A program made the translations under genes and the position numbers. A stretch of DNA of 64,000 nucleotides. Origin: Sanguinoderma infundibulare. Its lineage: Eukaryota; Basidiomycota; Agaricomycetes; Polyporales; Polyporaceae. The stretch lies in assembly GCA_032821775.1 (NCBI GenBank), contig JAVLRN010000004.1, positions 992,001 through 1,056,000 on the forward strand, given 5' to 3'. Of the stretch, positions 1-11,697 are shown piece after piece (positions within the stretch are counted from its first letter, which is position 1; each line of letters begins with the position of its first letter). A model generated the notes under the pieces. The model ran no database searches, was not told the DNA's origin, and saw only the letters and a list, made by a program, of their open reading frames with translations.

Positions 1-818
1 GACGAGGAGCGGCAGTAGAGACCGGTACTGGAGCGTGCAAGAAAAATCAGTGTCACAACCGAGAACCCTGCCAGCACGAATACGCACCAAAGCGTAATGT
101 CCGAAAACATTGCACTGCCAAGTGTAGCCCAAGTTATCCTTACTGAGGACGCCGTTCACTTGAATGTTGGCCCGAGGATGGTGTATGGCCCAGATCGGAT
201 GGCGGATCAAGTCGAGAGTGAAACGTGTGATGTCGAGATGGCTATATGTCGCCGTCCCAGCATTCAGGATGAGGTGCGATATATACGGATATCTATACAA
301 TTCGAAATGTGTTACTGTCGTCAGATTCGTCCCAACTCGAAAAGCGGATGGATACGCACTTCTGGGACAGAGCCCTGCCGCATCTAAGGACGCTCTCCAT
401 TGATGCCAGGTCAAGGGCTTCCAAGTGCAACTTCACATTCCCTCGGAAGGTAGAAGCTTGCTCATGCTCCAAGGACCCAAGGGCGAGTGTCGACAAATGT
501 TCGTCAAGCAGCTCGTACAATTTTCTCCTCGCTTGCTGGGCGCGTCCGAGGTCGCGGCATGCCAAGATGATAGTGACGCCGACCTGAGGAGAAAAACTGT
601 ACTGTTCATGCGTTTCCCGGCTCGCATGGTCAACGCCGTGGACGTCGAAGAAGGGACGGGAGTCGGACGGTCTCGCGGAAGAGAGCTGGACGAGCAGCCG
701 GTGGCAAATCCCAAATCCGACTCCGCTGCAGATAATTCAAACTCAGCTTATCGGCCTTATGCGGGGAGACGACGAACCTGTTTGCGCCAGTCACCAGGAT
801 AATCGGTTCGGTCGGCAT
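1..818 (-). CDS. 3-ketosteroid reductase ERG27-like SDR, N-terminal part (runs off left edge)
   Basis: Short-chain dehydrogenase resembling the NADPH-dependent 3-keto-steroid reductase of ergosterol C4-demethylation (ERG27 family). Exons read 818-778, 725-360, 292-88 and 27-1, with introns of 52, 67 and 60 bp; all phases agree, giving 213 residues to the window edge. The start MPTEPIILVTGAN leads into the Rossmann motif TGANSGVGFGI once intron 1 is removed. Further family marks are ILACRDLGRA (cofactor-binding strand), HLILNAG and WQCNVFGHYALYRSLLPLL. The Ser-Tyr-Lys catalytic segment should lie beyond the left edge, so activity cannot be judged. A second, broken copy of its 5' end lies at 4.7-4.8 kb. 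ERG27 membership is recalled family knowledge. Confidence 0.8.
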
Positions 819-2499
819 TCGCAACTTGGACGCCAGAGCTCGAGAGGGTCTGGGAAGGAGATGGAGTGTTGTGACCTCGGAAGAGGTGTCACTTCGTCCA
901 CTCCTTATAGGTGACAACGTCCGACATCTGCTGCCCTTATGATCGAAGCATCTAATTTGAAGATGTCCTTACAGAACCGTCCGCCGTATAGAAGCATCGA
1001 TGTCCTGCGTATCTCCGCCTGCAATATGTACAAGGTCGGTTCATCCGAGTCGCCATGAGTCCTATCTTAATCCCTTTCTTTGGCAGTTCAGCCTGCTTCC
1101 TCTTCCTCGGTCTTGCGGCGTTGGCCTGAGACTAGCTCCTCCCAGCGCTCGAAGGAGCGGAAGCTGTCACGGTTGGTGCGACGCAGTGACCACTTCCCTG
1201 GATATCCCTGAGCCGGGCGGGAGGCGTGCGACCAAAGTAGTCGTCGAAGATCAGGCACGAGTCTGCTTCGTCCCAGGCGCACCTTGGGACGACGCGACGG
1301 CAGTCAAACCATACTCCCCAACCACACCGGCACTCTCGACCGCCCGGTAATTCACCATCGTCGGCAAGTTGTCCTTCTCGTCCGTGTCCACGATGAGCTG
1401 ATCTGGGTCGGCCAAGTTCAGCTGGACTCGCACACGCGCGGAACGGGAGCGACGTTTTCGTCATGGGCTCGAAGTCTTCTTTGAGCTGCGCGGAGGAAGC
1501 TTACGGGTTGATGGAGAGGTAGTCGTACACGTCGTTGGGGCACGCGCACGCTCTTCCTTTACCCCAGGCGCATCAGCAAAAGTTCACTTCCCTGACTTGT
1601 CCCTGACAGTTCCCGAGCTTCCTGAGGGGCCTCCTAAGCGATTCAGAGCGCCGTAGGCTCTCAGGCTGGTCTACTCAGGGACCTACCTGAGAGCCTGACA
1701 CAATCTGTCGCGCTTACACTGGGCACCAGGAAGCCTCAGGAGCCGTCAGGGTAAGTGAGCAGGGTATAGGAAGCATGATGTCGAAGTTTGGTCGGGTCAT
1801 GTCGACCACATTTGTGGAAATGGTGGGCCCTGAAGCCGGAAGTTTTATATGGGCGTCTGCTTGCGTGAACTCACGGAGGAACTAAAGGAACTCTATCGCT
1901 TGGTATTCGTATTGCTCAGTGGCGAACGCCTTAGAAATATGTGCGCCAATTAGGTATGTACCTGCGCGTGATCTGGCAATGTCTCCGACTGATTCTTTCG
2001 ACCTCATTCAATCGAGCCCTTGATAGAATAGGCACTCGCGCAGCACATCATAGTTTCCAGAGTTTACGTCTGATATGCTAGGCACACTGGCGCACGCGTC
2101 TAGTGGCGTGTTCAAGTTCGGGCTAAACGCAAGTTCCCTAAACACTCCTATCAAGGCAAGGCATATAAACGGTGCTAATTCTAGGCCTGGCTGAACACTC
2201 ATAACAGATATCCTAACGTTAACCTCAAACCGACCTGTGCTGCGGCGGACTGTGTGCGGGTCGAAGATCGCCGCACGAGGTGCTTCACCGGCGTGTGCTT
2301 GGTGGAGACGCAGACGGAGAGGTACAAGGCGCGGTCTTCAAGCCGTTAGCAGCTCTCCACTATTCCATCCGATCCCGAAACACAAGGAAGATACGGTTTG
2401 GCGGCCCGATCTCATAAGAGGCACCGGTTTGCTAAACTTTCATTATCGCGTACTACATATAGACCCTCATGTTCGATTTTCATCTACGTCTAGTTGATC
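819..2499. other. Intergenic region with one unrecognised coding-like stretch
   Basis: Upstream of the ERG27-like gene and of the seven-helix gene. On the minus strand about 1560-1085 reads as overlapping open frames with charged, protein-like composition (for example DNLPTMVNYRAVESAG and FRSFERWEEL), but no single frame stays open and no family is recognised. It may be a decayed gene or unspliced exons. About 1570-2490 shows nothing I can assign. Confidence 0.3.
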
Positions 2500-3755
2500 A
2501 TGGCTTCTGCTACCATCTCTCCTCCAACGGCAGCTGGTGCGGGACTTGACCCCGCCCAGGCGGCGGCGGCGAGCCAGGCTATCGCTGCAGCCACTGAAGC
2601 CCTCGCTGGATCTATGGACCTCCTGCTCGTTACGACTATGTTGACCGGCACCCTGATACCAATAACCGTCACCCTATTCGCTACCCGTTCGCAGATGTGG
2701 AGGGCCCCGATATTCATCTTGAACGCGGTCACCATTTTCCTCGGATTCGCCCTGGGGAGCTTAACTATATATTATATAGTGCGTCGCGAGCCCGTCTGCA
2801 TCTGCGCTGCCTCACTAACGCAATTGTCTGCTTCAGAAACATGTGCTGGCTGGGGTTCTCGTCTCCTCGAATATCATACTCGCCGTCAACATTCTATACT
2901 TCTTCATCCCATTTTTCGTCCAATGCATCCTAATGATACGAGTCAGCGCCGTCTACCCTCCTCGGTCGCTCGGCTGGATCAAGTTCCTTCTCATATACGG
3001 CACAGCGGCCACCATCATGCTTGCACGACTGGCCAACGCGATCGTGGAGTGGGTGAAGTTGGCCGAAGCGATCCACAATGATGACGGCAACCTGCTGTTG
3101 CTCGTTGAAGTCGCCTGGAGAATGCCGTACACGAAAGTGGAGTGGTTCCTGCAACTGTTTTTTGACATGTAAGCCATGACAATCTAACGCTATTCCTCAC
3201 GTCATGACCGCTTAACTTATCGCCCCGTCATAAAGCTTCGCATCCTCCCTCTTCCTTATTCCCCTCCGAAATTCCGGAATATTCCGCCACACAAATGGTT
3301 CTATTGTCGATGTGTTTACCAACTCCAGTATGTCTCCCTCTGCCCCCGTATCCTCGCTGAACGCTAAACTCAACTCATCTATGAATATAGACTCGTACGC
3401 ATTGCGCCTGCGTGCCCTCTTCTGGATCGCGGTCTTCAACTTCGTTTTCCCTGTCATCCTCAACATCGTCCTTCTCGTTTTCTACTATCAGGATCCCGAC
3501 CCCCTCCACGGCATCGACGTCATCATGGTCACAGTCACCGTCGAGGTCTACTGCGTGCTCCTCGCGACCATTTGGTGCACCCGAACTTACTGGGATACCG
3601 GCAGTCTCATGGGGAAGCGCAGCGGCGATCGGCAGGTGCAGCTGGAGAACGGCGGGACGACGGAGTCGATGGACTCGGCGAAGTTCGCGCCGCCGAGCAC
3701 GCTCGGGTCGTACATTCACCCCGTTGACGAGGCCGTCACAAAGCCCGGGAAATGA
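2500..3755 (+). CDS. Seven-helix membrane protein, basidiomycete family (paralogue A)
   Basis: Predicted integral membrane protein of 355 residues. Exons are 2500-2778, 2837-3168, 3236-3327 and 3391-3755, with GT-AG introns of 58, 67 and 63 bp in phases 0, 2 and 1. Seven hydrophobic segments are visible, including LLLVTTMLTGTLIPITVTLF, a double segment after residue 93, and FWIAVFNFVFPVILNIVLL near the end. The C-terminal tail is polar and contains KFAPPSTLGSY. Introns were placed by comparison with the minus-strand paralogue at 20366-21593, whose last exon is also exactly 365 bp. The ATG at 2500 follows a stretch without upstream in-frame signal. Such proteins are common and uncharacterised in basidiomycetes; receptor-like function is possible but not shown. 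The third intron is a multiple of three, so its retention would keep the frame open. Confidence 0.75.
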
Positions 3756-3968
3756 AGCTGCTGACGGGTGGCCTTCCTCGAAGGATGCAGTTATGGTAGG
3801 CGGAAGGGAGAGTATGTTCAACGAAATTGACTCGTATGAAGGACCTGTTTTCCTTTCATGTTGTATTTGCGTATCGGGTTGATATAGTCGTAGTGTACAG
3901 CGCACATCCTATTTTATGAGAGCACCGCCATGTTCGCGTATGAATGAGTCACGTAGAGAGCCAGGAGG

Positions 3969-4294
3969 ATCATCAGTACTTCCGGAAATTGCTTAACCGT
4001 GCTTAACGTGGCCATTAAGCACCGTTAAGCACGTTAAGCTGCCGTTAAGCACGGTAAGCCGATAAGCCGTAAGCAGGTCTCGAAGCGCCCGTAAGTTCCG
4101 CCACTGACGACCTCCCTTCTACCAGCACCGCTCCCCCACACTCTGACTGGCACATGGCGGGGGACAAAGAGATGTGTCCTCGACACGTTGGAGGTAGAAG
4201 TTTGCCCAGGATATCCACCAAAATCCGGGGGGGAGGACGGCCATTTTCCGTTAAGCCGTTAAGCCGTTAAGCAAAATCCGGCTTTACTGATGAT
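3969..4294. mobile_element. MITE-like element with TTAAGC-rich inverted termini
   Basis: About 326 bp bounded by inverted repeats: ATCATCAGTA at 3969-3978 faces TACTGATGAT at 4285-4294. Inside each, CCGGAAATTGCTTAAC on the left matches the reverse complement of GTTAAGCAAAATCCGG on the right. Both ends carry several TTAAGC units about 10 bp apart. There is no coding capacity, as expected of a non-autonomous DNA element. The target duplication is not clear. Confidence 0.55.
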
Positions 4295-4689
4295 GTCGAT
4301 GCGCTCCCAAGATTTGGCTCAAAGGACAATGCGAAGGCCCATGAAACGCGCAACCGGAGTATGATGTGAAATGCAAACTTGTCGTAACCCAAATCGCGCA
4401 GTCCCTCCAGGCCTCACGGGGGGCAGGCACCAGTCAGCCCGAGTCGGCGTCAGGCTGGATGGATGATGACCGGTGGGAAACGTTTCTCAGCGGCCGCCGC
4501 TGGTGGGATGTGGAACTGTCAATCATGGTTCTGCATCCGCACGACAGATGGCGGCGGAAACAGGGAAGCAGTTAAGCGCCTCGTATACAAAAAAAATTCA
4601 ACATTAAGACGAGTACTGCATATACAAGTAAGGATTAGAGCTCGATGCGACACCATAGGTGCTCGCGGACGATCTATGCGATCCTGCCC
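4295..4689. other. No gene recognised
   Basis: Between the MITE-like element and the broken ERG27 copy. Short open frames only (for example 4366-4575 plus) with no family resemblance or supported splice structure. Confidence 0.3.
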
Positions 4690-4839
4690 TTGACGGTCTG
4701 CGAGTTCACGCGGATGACGACCTCGTACGGATCGGGCCGAAATCCGACTCCGCTGCTCGTATTAGTAAGCTGACCAACCCGGTGCCACCCGCATGTCTTA
4801 CCTGTTCGCGCCAGTCACCACGAGTACGAGCTGAACCAT
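4690..4839 (-). pseudogene. Broken 5' end of a second ERG27-like reductase
   Basis: The minus strand from ATG 4839 reads MVQLVLVVTGAN, then a GT-AG intron (4801-4753), then SGVGF, which is the same Rossmann motif and intron position as the ERG27-like gene at the left edge. After SGVGF the reading departs from the family and meets a stop near 4685. Only the cofactor-binding start survives, so this is a truncated duplicate. Downstream exons were not found between 4690 and the MITE-like element. Confidence 0.6.
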
Positions 4840-5862
4840 CTTCTCAGATTGTCCCTCCTCTGGACTCTGGCGAGCGGATCCAAGCAACGGAGTGGGGGAT
4901 CACACGGCGATTGAAGTCTTATCTTGACTATGACGTTCCCCACCGGCTGCCCCCCTTCAGAAGGCTCCCACAGCGTCTTGCACAGCGTCTCGAGGCACTA
5001 CTTACGGCCACGTTGAAGACTTCTCTGATGCTCATTTCGGAACCCGAACACTCGGCGGTCACCCCTATTTCGTTCACAAACCCCGCGCGGCACGTTGAAG
5101 TGTTGTTCCGATGGCTGCATTATTGTAGGCCATCTTCCCGCAGGTACCGGTGAGTTATTTCTTCGCATTATGCCATCAGAAGACGGGTTGCGTCCGCGAC
5201 GGAGAGGACGTTAGGAATCTACGTTGGGCGCGCTGCCCGTCCAAGTTCAGTCAATATGCAATTCCCGTGCCGCGCATGCGGTTCCCCGGCCTTCTGTGGT
5301 CAAGTACCTGTCAGACCAGCCTTCGGGTTCTATGATTCGAAGCGGTAGTGAGGCAGTCTTGCTAGCGGTTATCTTGTTGATATCGCCTGCCCTGGATGCG
5401 GAGGGGTTCGTTGATATCTCCCTCGATGTGTCCATTAAAATGTTGAGGCCGAGGTCCTGTGGCATTATAATAATATACCGTTTAAGCTTCATCCACCTTC
5501 CCCCACACTTGTATCGTGCCAACGCAGCATCGTGAAGCGTCAGAGCGGTGACCATGCATGGAAAGCTGTTAATGATGGCCTGCATGACGTGCAGGGACTG
5601 CATCGTGCCGGCGAATGATTCTCAGCCCGTCACTGTGGTCTCCGCTGTGCAGGTTGGGTCGCATGGGAAATGAGAGCTCAGCGAAGACTTGTTGGTAACA
5701 GCGATTGAATCTTGCGAAGGTCTACCTACTCTGCATGCCCTAGGCCTTAGCGGTACACCTACTACGGAATACATGACCAGCGACTGCTTCTCGGACGCCT
5801 CCCTACCATCTCGTTGGAAGGTTGAGGATACCCCGTGTCTCTCATCGTATGGTGGCCGTCCC
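4840..5862. other. No gene recognised
   Basis: Holds overlapping open frames on both strands (5224-5535 plus, 5247-5603 minus) with no recognisable domain. It lies between the broken ERG27 end and a dispersed repeat, so it may be decayed repeat or gene material. Confidence 0.3.
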
Positions 5863-6140
5863 GCATGATGAGAGACACGGAGCATCCAAAAACTGTGACG
5901 GGGGCTGTTCTCAAGGTTGTGGGTGGACCTACAAACTATACAGCATCACGGACCCTTCGCATAGTGAACGCATTGCATTCAATTTAAGGACGTTCTTAGG
6001 CTCTGCTGTCGTAATGACGGCATGGACGAGCCGCATGGCCACCTTGCTTCTGACCGCTGACTGGCGGAGATTTGTTGCGCCTGTGATGGTGCTGGTTGGA
6101 ACCCATTATGATCAGAGTCGACTCTTATGTGCACGACTAC
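5863..6140 (+). repeat. Dispersed repeat, copy 1 (inverted relative to copy 2 at 10945-11214)
   Basis: The stretch beginning with GATGAGAGACACGGAGCATC is repeated, at what looks like roughly four fifths identity, in reverse orientation at about 11214-10945. Shared landmarks are CAAACTATACAGCATCACGG and CATTATGATCAGAGTCGACT. Open frames through both copies share words such as HYDQSRLLC, but indels separate them, so coding is doubtful. The two copies flank the intact P450 gene and the F-box-like remnant. Confidence 0.7.
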
Positions 6141-6165
6141 GCCGCCTGACTGGTCAGGCGGCGTA
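6138..6165. repeat. Perfect palindrome at the end of dispersed repeat copy 1
   Basis: TACGCCGCCTGAC and GTCAGGCGGCGTA form a 13 bp perfect inverted repeat separated by only two bases (TG). It sits at the outer border of the dispersed repeat. It could be a hairpin mark of a mobile element end; no T-run follows, and a terminator in the bacterial sense is not expected here. Confidence 0.6.
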
Positions 6166-6606
6166 TAGTTGATGAAACGCTATCTTCAGTGGTTCGCAGC
6201 TTCGATGTAACCGAATCCCTGTCATCCGTTGAACCTTCAATTGCTTTTACAGATGACCCCGTACACTCTTCCATGATGCGTTTTGTCGTATCAGGAATAA
6301 CTTTGCGTGCAGCCCTCTTTGTTTGACGCCCGGGATGTCCTGAGCGTCAAGCACGTTTCTGAGCCGGGGATGCGAGGCTCGGAAACCCTGAACCCTCTCG
6401 TTCCCACCAGCTCTCTCTCCGCACGTTTTAACGGGCTCTGCCGCTCGTTGAGACCGGGAACCTACCTACCCATCTGCTGCATAGTGATTTCCTGGTGCAC
6501 TGGCCGCCGGTGAGCATTCTGTCCTTGACTCCTGCATATTTTTCTGATGATGTACTGCTGGCATTTCCGATAATCGATATCACTCCAGGACGACACGGGC
6601 CCTCAC
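6166..6606. other. Upstream region of the P450 gene
   Basis: About 440 bp without a supported gene. It should contain the promoter of the P450 at 6607, but I see no convincing TATA box or binding motif. Confidence 0.3.
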
Positions 6607-8732
6607 ATGGAAGACATTGTTACTGCACTTCTGGCAGCTTTGGCCGGCTTGCTGTTCGTGCGCTGGTTGACGGACCCTGTAAGTGTGAGGTGGATGCGCT
6701 GGTGTCGTTGTGGCTGCTTGATATGGTATGACATACAGATTCGCGCTATACCGACACTCGGCGGACCGTCTCTTCCAATCTTGTCCCTCTTCACCGCGGT
6801 GCAATTTATACGGCGCGGCAAGGAACTCTTCGCCGAAGGCTACGACAAGGTATGCGAGACTCTTGAGTACAGGGGGATTGCTCCAGATTCTATTCACTGT
6901 AGCATCGAGATGGAGCTTTCAAGGTTGCCCTGCTCGACAAGTGGGTGGTCGTGTTGTGTGGTTCGAGGATGATCGAAGAAATGAAGAGATGCTCGGACGA
7001 AGACTTATCCTCGAGGCACGGGTTGGTAGAGGTACGCCGCGGTCGCTCTGTCTCTTATCCCTGCTTCGTGTTCGCGTGTTCAGATGCCTTGCAACAGATG
7101 ACGCAAATCAGTTACACGGCTTCGAAGGAGGTGGTGGCGGAGGATGTGCTTCCGGACATTGTCAAGGAAAACTTGATGCGATCTCTACCGCACTGGCTTC
7201 CTGACGTTATGGATGAAGTCCGTGCGTCAGTCTCTGTTTGCATGGTTGGCGAGGATGATGGTGTGCACAATTATTTTGATTGAGAGTAGCCTGAACATGT
7301 GACGAACGCAACGCACTGCATGATAGCGTGGGGGGAAGTCAATACTATCGAACTCATGCGGAACGTCATGATCCAGGTCACCAGTCGACTTTACGTCGGG
7401 TTTCCGCTCTGTATGTACATCATTCACCAGCATCGGAGTGCCCGATTCGTATGCTCACGGATGTTGGGACAGGCCGTAACGAGGAATATCTGTCCATCAT
7501 ACGGAAATACGCGTTGGATTTCATGAAAACTCTGGCAATCATGAGCATGGTACCCCGGATGCTCAAGCCGTTCGTCGTCTATGATCGCGAGCTTTCCCAT
7601 TGATCATCTCACCCATTCCGTCAGGTTGGTCGGTTATTTGGTTACATCAGTTCCCTCGAACGTGCACCGCACGAGTCCCTTTCTGGAACCCATGATCAGG
7701 GAGCGACGTGCGTGCATGGCTGAGTACGGCGATGACTGGTCGGAGAAACCTGTGAGTGCATGGAGGGTGGATCGCTCGCCTGATTTTCATGCTAATATTC
7801 GTCGTTTTCCGCAGCAAGATATGCTGCAATGGTTGCTCGACAGGATGGTTCCCAATGGGAGGTCAGACAGTGTAATCATTGAGAGAGTCCTCGGCGCGTA
7901 CTTTGCCGGAATATACACCGCTATCAACGTGCGCCATTAGTTTCTTCTACTCATGCCAGTCTGCTTATGTTGTTATCTTCTCAAACATATAGAGCCTCGC
8001 GCATGCACTGCACCATCTCGCGGCCTTGCCAGACGTTATCGAGGACCTCCGGTCCGAGGCCGAGTCTATACTTCGTTTCGAGGGATGGACCACGGCGGCG
8101 TTGGGCAAATTGTGGAAGCTGGATAGCTTCATCAAAGAGTCTCAGCGATACACGGGCATTACAGGCGGTAAGTGCCTTGCGCGTGTAATGCTGTCCTCCG
8201 GTCGTTGTTATTCACTTGGTATATATTGCTTTCGCACTTCTCTAGCTGCTTTGGTGAAGATGGCCATGAAGGACATCCGGCTCGGCGATGGAACATTCAT
8301 ACCAAAGGGCACTTTGGTGGTCGCCGCGTCAGGTCCCGTGCATCACGACGAGGATATCTATCCCAATGCTGACACGTTCGACCCGTACCGCTTTTCCCGG
8401 GAACGAGACACGGCTGGGAAAGGACCCAGGGAGCAGTTTACAGCGGTCTCTGCAACGTACCTTCCGTTCGGGTATGGCCCGCATGCCTGGTATGCTTGTT
8501 ATAGTCCGCGTGGTGTCGCAATCACTGAGGATTGCGTTGCAGCCCAGGCCGTTTCTACATCGCGCTGGTGATGAAAGCAATCATTGCGAATATGATCATA
8601 AACTATGATCTGAAGCTTGGTGGTGACGGAAGCCGGCCAAAGGATTCTTGTTTAGCATTTTCGGTGAACCCTGCACCAGATGGCACGCTGGTCTTCAGGA
8701 AGCGTGCAGGTAGTAGAAACGCTTGGCCCTGA
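6607..8732 (+). CDS. Cytochrome P450, CYP512-like (ent-kaurene oxidase-like clan)
   Basis: Membrane-anchored haem monooxygenase of 488 residues in 11 exons: 6607-6678, 6739-6849, 6903-7031, 7098-7221, 7327-7410, 7473-7569, 7625-7751, 7815-7928, 7993-8167, 8246-8489, 8543-8732. All phases agree and no internal stop remains. It starts with a signal anchor (MEDIVTALLAALAGLLFVRW), followed by IPTLGGPSLPIL. The K-helix ExxR reads FIKESQR near residue 336, and the haem loop FGYGPHACPGR carries the axial Cys426. The Cys codon is itself split by the last intron (TG before, C after), so unspliced reading shows Trp. Substrate is unknown; in related polypores CYP512 members oxidise lanostane triterpenoids (family knowledge). 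The 105 bp intron before 7327 is the least certain junction. Confidence 0.85.
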
Positions 8733-9802
8733 GTTCGCGCAGATGTTATATTCTTCTTAAGCAGCAACTATACCCCGTTATCCCCATCAGCGCGTCTGAG
8801 AAGGACGAGTGCAACTGAATAGAGCGTCATTAACTTAAATCCGAGCAACCTCTTTCAATGGCTCGCCACATTCCTCCAGAATCTTTAACCGAAAGCGTGC
8901 ATCGTTCTCTGGTGCTGTTTCACGTTGAGAGGTGCCCCCGGATTTCGGTACAGCTTCAAGCCTGGTTCTAGGTGTGGCTTGAGGCTCTTAGACTGCTTCA
9001 TGACAACGTGGAGAACAGAGAGAAGCTGATCGGAATGAGGATCGCCGTGCACATTGACGCAAGTCCAACACGCCGTTGAGAGCGGCAGCCTCCTCCACCG
9101 TTATAGAAGAGGACATGGTCGCGGATGTGGCACTCACGTTCATGATGCTCGTGGAAGACATGGAGGGGAGATACGGATGTAATGTTCAGGGTGATGGCGC
9201 TTTATCGAAGATACAAGAGGCCCACAGTATCCCAGACGCAGAACGTTGTGCGCCCACGCTTTTCCGTGAAGGCTGAGGGAGTATCCCGGAATGAAGGAAG
9301 CGTGATCAGTGACGCTGATAATGAGCGCAAGGGAATAGGAGCAGACGAGTGCATCGGTGCACGTTCGCGATCTCGGTACAACAAATATTCCAGCCCACAG
9401 ACCAAGGCGATCTCTTGCAGGACGCGTTGCAGCTGATAAAGGGAACAAATACTGGTTGAGGACCAATTTGTTCATGTGGTGGGATTACTTACCTCGACAT
9501 TTCGCCACGCCGTCGAAAGAATTGTGGTGCGGCGCTGAGAATTGACGAACACTGGAAGCCGGATGACGCAGCCGGATACGCCGACCGCACGATGAGCGGC
9601 GATTCTCCGCGTTGTGTACGCCATGTACGAGCACTCCAGGCTCATCAATTCGTCCACGGAAGTCATTCCCGCAACTGAGGCCCAAGATGGATTCCCACAG
9701 ACCTATAACAAAAGAAACATGAGCGCGCCCTAGTGATACAGAATGACATAGCCCTTGGGCTGCAAGGCCGCCGAACCTTGAGCATCAATCTATGATGGCG
9801 CT
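8733..9802. other. No gene recognised
   Basis: Between the P450 and the F-box/LRR-like remnant. Short frames occur (9076-9276 plus with DVALTFMMLVEDMEG; 9472-9666 minus), but none shows a known domain or consistent splicing. Some could be 3' exons of the minus-strand remnant at 9803-10680. Confidence 0.3.
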
Positions 9803-10680
9803 TCACTTCGGAAGATGCGCTGGCCGGCTTCGAAGGATTACGACATACCATGAACACGCAACAGTAACCGCACATTCAACGGCCATCGGGTCCAGATCAT
9901 GGAGCAACACGCTGTGAAACTCGAATTCTTGCGCGGAAGGTTTCAACTTATCCTCACCGAAGGGGTCTGGATGGGTACACGGGAGGGGTGACCTGCGCCG
10001 AAGGGCTCTCGCACGGGGGGATTGTAACGAAATCCTTAGTCTCCACGCAAGAGTTCGAGTCGTTGATGGTGAGACGCCTGATTGGACACTTCCGGGCGAG
10101 CGCAAAGTAGACAATCGTGTCACCGTGACCCAGGAGGTGGTCAAAGCGTGGCCAGGAGCGTGCTGCCTGCGCCCTACTATTCTCGTCCCGGGACGATTGG
10201 ATGACGTCCATGGGCAGTCCAATCTCTCCTTCCGGATCTCGTTGGGACTCGAAGAAGGAAATGGTATCGCTGAGGGCGGGAAAGATGGCTAACAGGTCGC
10301 GTGGTCGCGGAAGACCTGTAAGGCTGCGAGCAATCAGCGACAGGAGTGAAGAACGCAGAGGTATTTGCGAAACGTCTGTGCTGGATGAGAGGTCCAATTC
10401 TATCACCTCGAGCCTTGAGCGTGGGTGAGACTCAGGGCGCGGTGGGGACTGCGAGACGTTTCAAAGTGCGGCAGTTATCCTCTATCCAGAGAGCGCCTTC
10501 GGTGGCGAGGGTATGCTCCGAATCAACTCGGTAGCTCCATGACCTTCGCAATCACGAACAGAGAGGGATCGCAATGTGGTGAAAAACCCCAGAGCTGGGC
10601 GAGGCCTAGGATCCAGTTCCGAGTCGAAGCAGGCGGTGACATGAAGCTGCGCAGCAAGTTCGAGCGCCGGACGCGCCGGC
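9803..10680 (-). pseudogene. F-box/LRR-like protein remnant
   Basis: Minus-strand reading contains leucine-rich-repeat style pieces such as LGFFTTLRSLSVRDCEG near 10590, VIELDLSSSTDV near 10400 and KCPIRRLTINDS near 10090. The order fits the LRR half of a basidiomycete F-box protein. A stop and a frame change between 10510 and 10410 break the reading, and the expected F-box at the N-terminus was not found. It is therefore called a decayed gene. The family link is weak because LRR words are short. Confidence 0.4.
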
Positions 10681-10944
10681 AGAGTTGGATGTCGTCATAC
10701 CGGGAAAGCGAGTTACTGTTGAATCTACTCGTTCTGTACGTAGATGGGGGCTGAGCGCTGATGACTCAAAATAGCAACACGATGAGCCTCAGATGGGTCG
10801 TAATTGTCGAACGACTTGCCTTCAAAGGGCCACTACTACTATCGACCGGAATGAATTCGCTCTTGCATCAATAGGAATATTGTGTCTATTGGCAATCGTA
10901 CCCCTGCCGCCGGGCGCAGCTGTCCTATAAGAAATATTGGGCCG

Positions 10945-11214
10945 TGTACATAAGAGTCGACTCTGATCATAATGGGTTCCGAGCAGCACCATCACAAGCG
11001 CAACAAATCTCCCGTCAGCGGACAGAAGCAAGGTGGTCCTCCAGCTCGCCCTCGCTATCATTCCGACACCAGAACCCAAGAACGTCCTGAAATTGAATGC
11101 AATGTGCTCGCTATGCAAACGGTTCCGTGATGCTGTATAGTTTGTGGGTCCACCCGCAGCCCTGATAACAGCGCCCGTTACAGCTTGCGGATGCTCCGTG
11201 TCTCTCATCATGCG
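10945..11214 (-). repeat. Dispersed repeat, copy 2 (inverted)
   Basis: Reverse-oriented relative of 5863-6140. In this copy the minus-strand frame is open for 129 codons (11211-10822), but the homologous frame of copy 1 is shifted, so the open frame is probably accidental. Confidence 0.7.
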
Positions 11215-11697
11215 GGGTCCTCGGGGTCGGATCGGCGATGAGGAAAAGAGCGGATGATAGAGCAGATGGAGGCGGAGAAGAGAAGTGATCGCGACCTTGA
11301 TTGAAGAAACAGGGACGAATGTGTCGGAGGAGTGAAATACCGCGCTTTCAAGTGGGGTAGGCCAGGCTATCAGTATTCGATCCGGCCCCTTGATAGATGC
11401 TAAATGCCCTTCTCCCCGGGAAGACCGAGATGGGCCTACCAGTAGGGATACGCCAGAAAGCCCTTCTCCGTTGCGGCCTAGAAGAGCGACAAGAAATTGG
11501 ACAGGCCCATTCGTTCAGAGACGCGGCTATGCTACCACTACACATTGACGTGACGAATGGACGTTCACTGTAGCAGCCGAGCGGTCCGCGTGATGGACAC
11601 GGAGCTGAGGGCGCATGGGTTCCAGGCGGGGAGGGAAATACATGGGGAACGTCGATGGATGTGGTCGCTGCAGCTCAACCTGTAGACGCACAAATTA
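11215..11697. other. No gene recognised
   Basis: No frame with family resemblance; a short minus frame at 11348-11545 has no identifiable domain. Confidence 0.3.
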
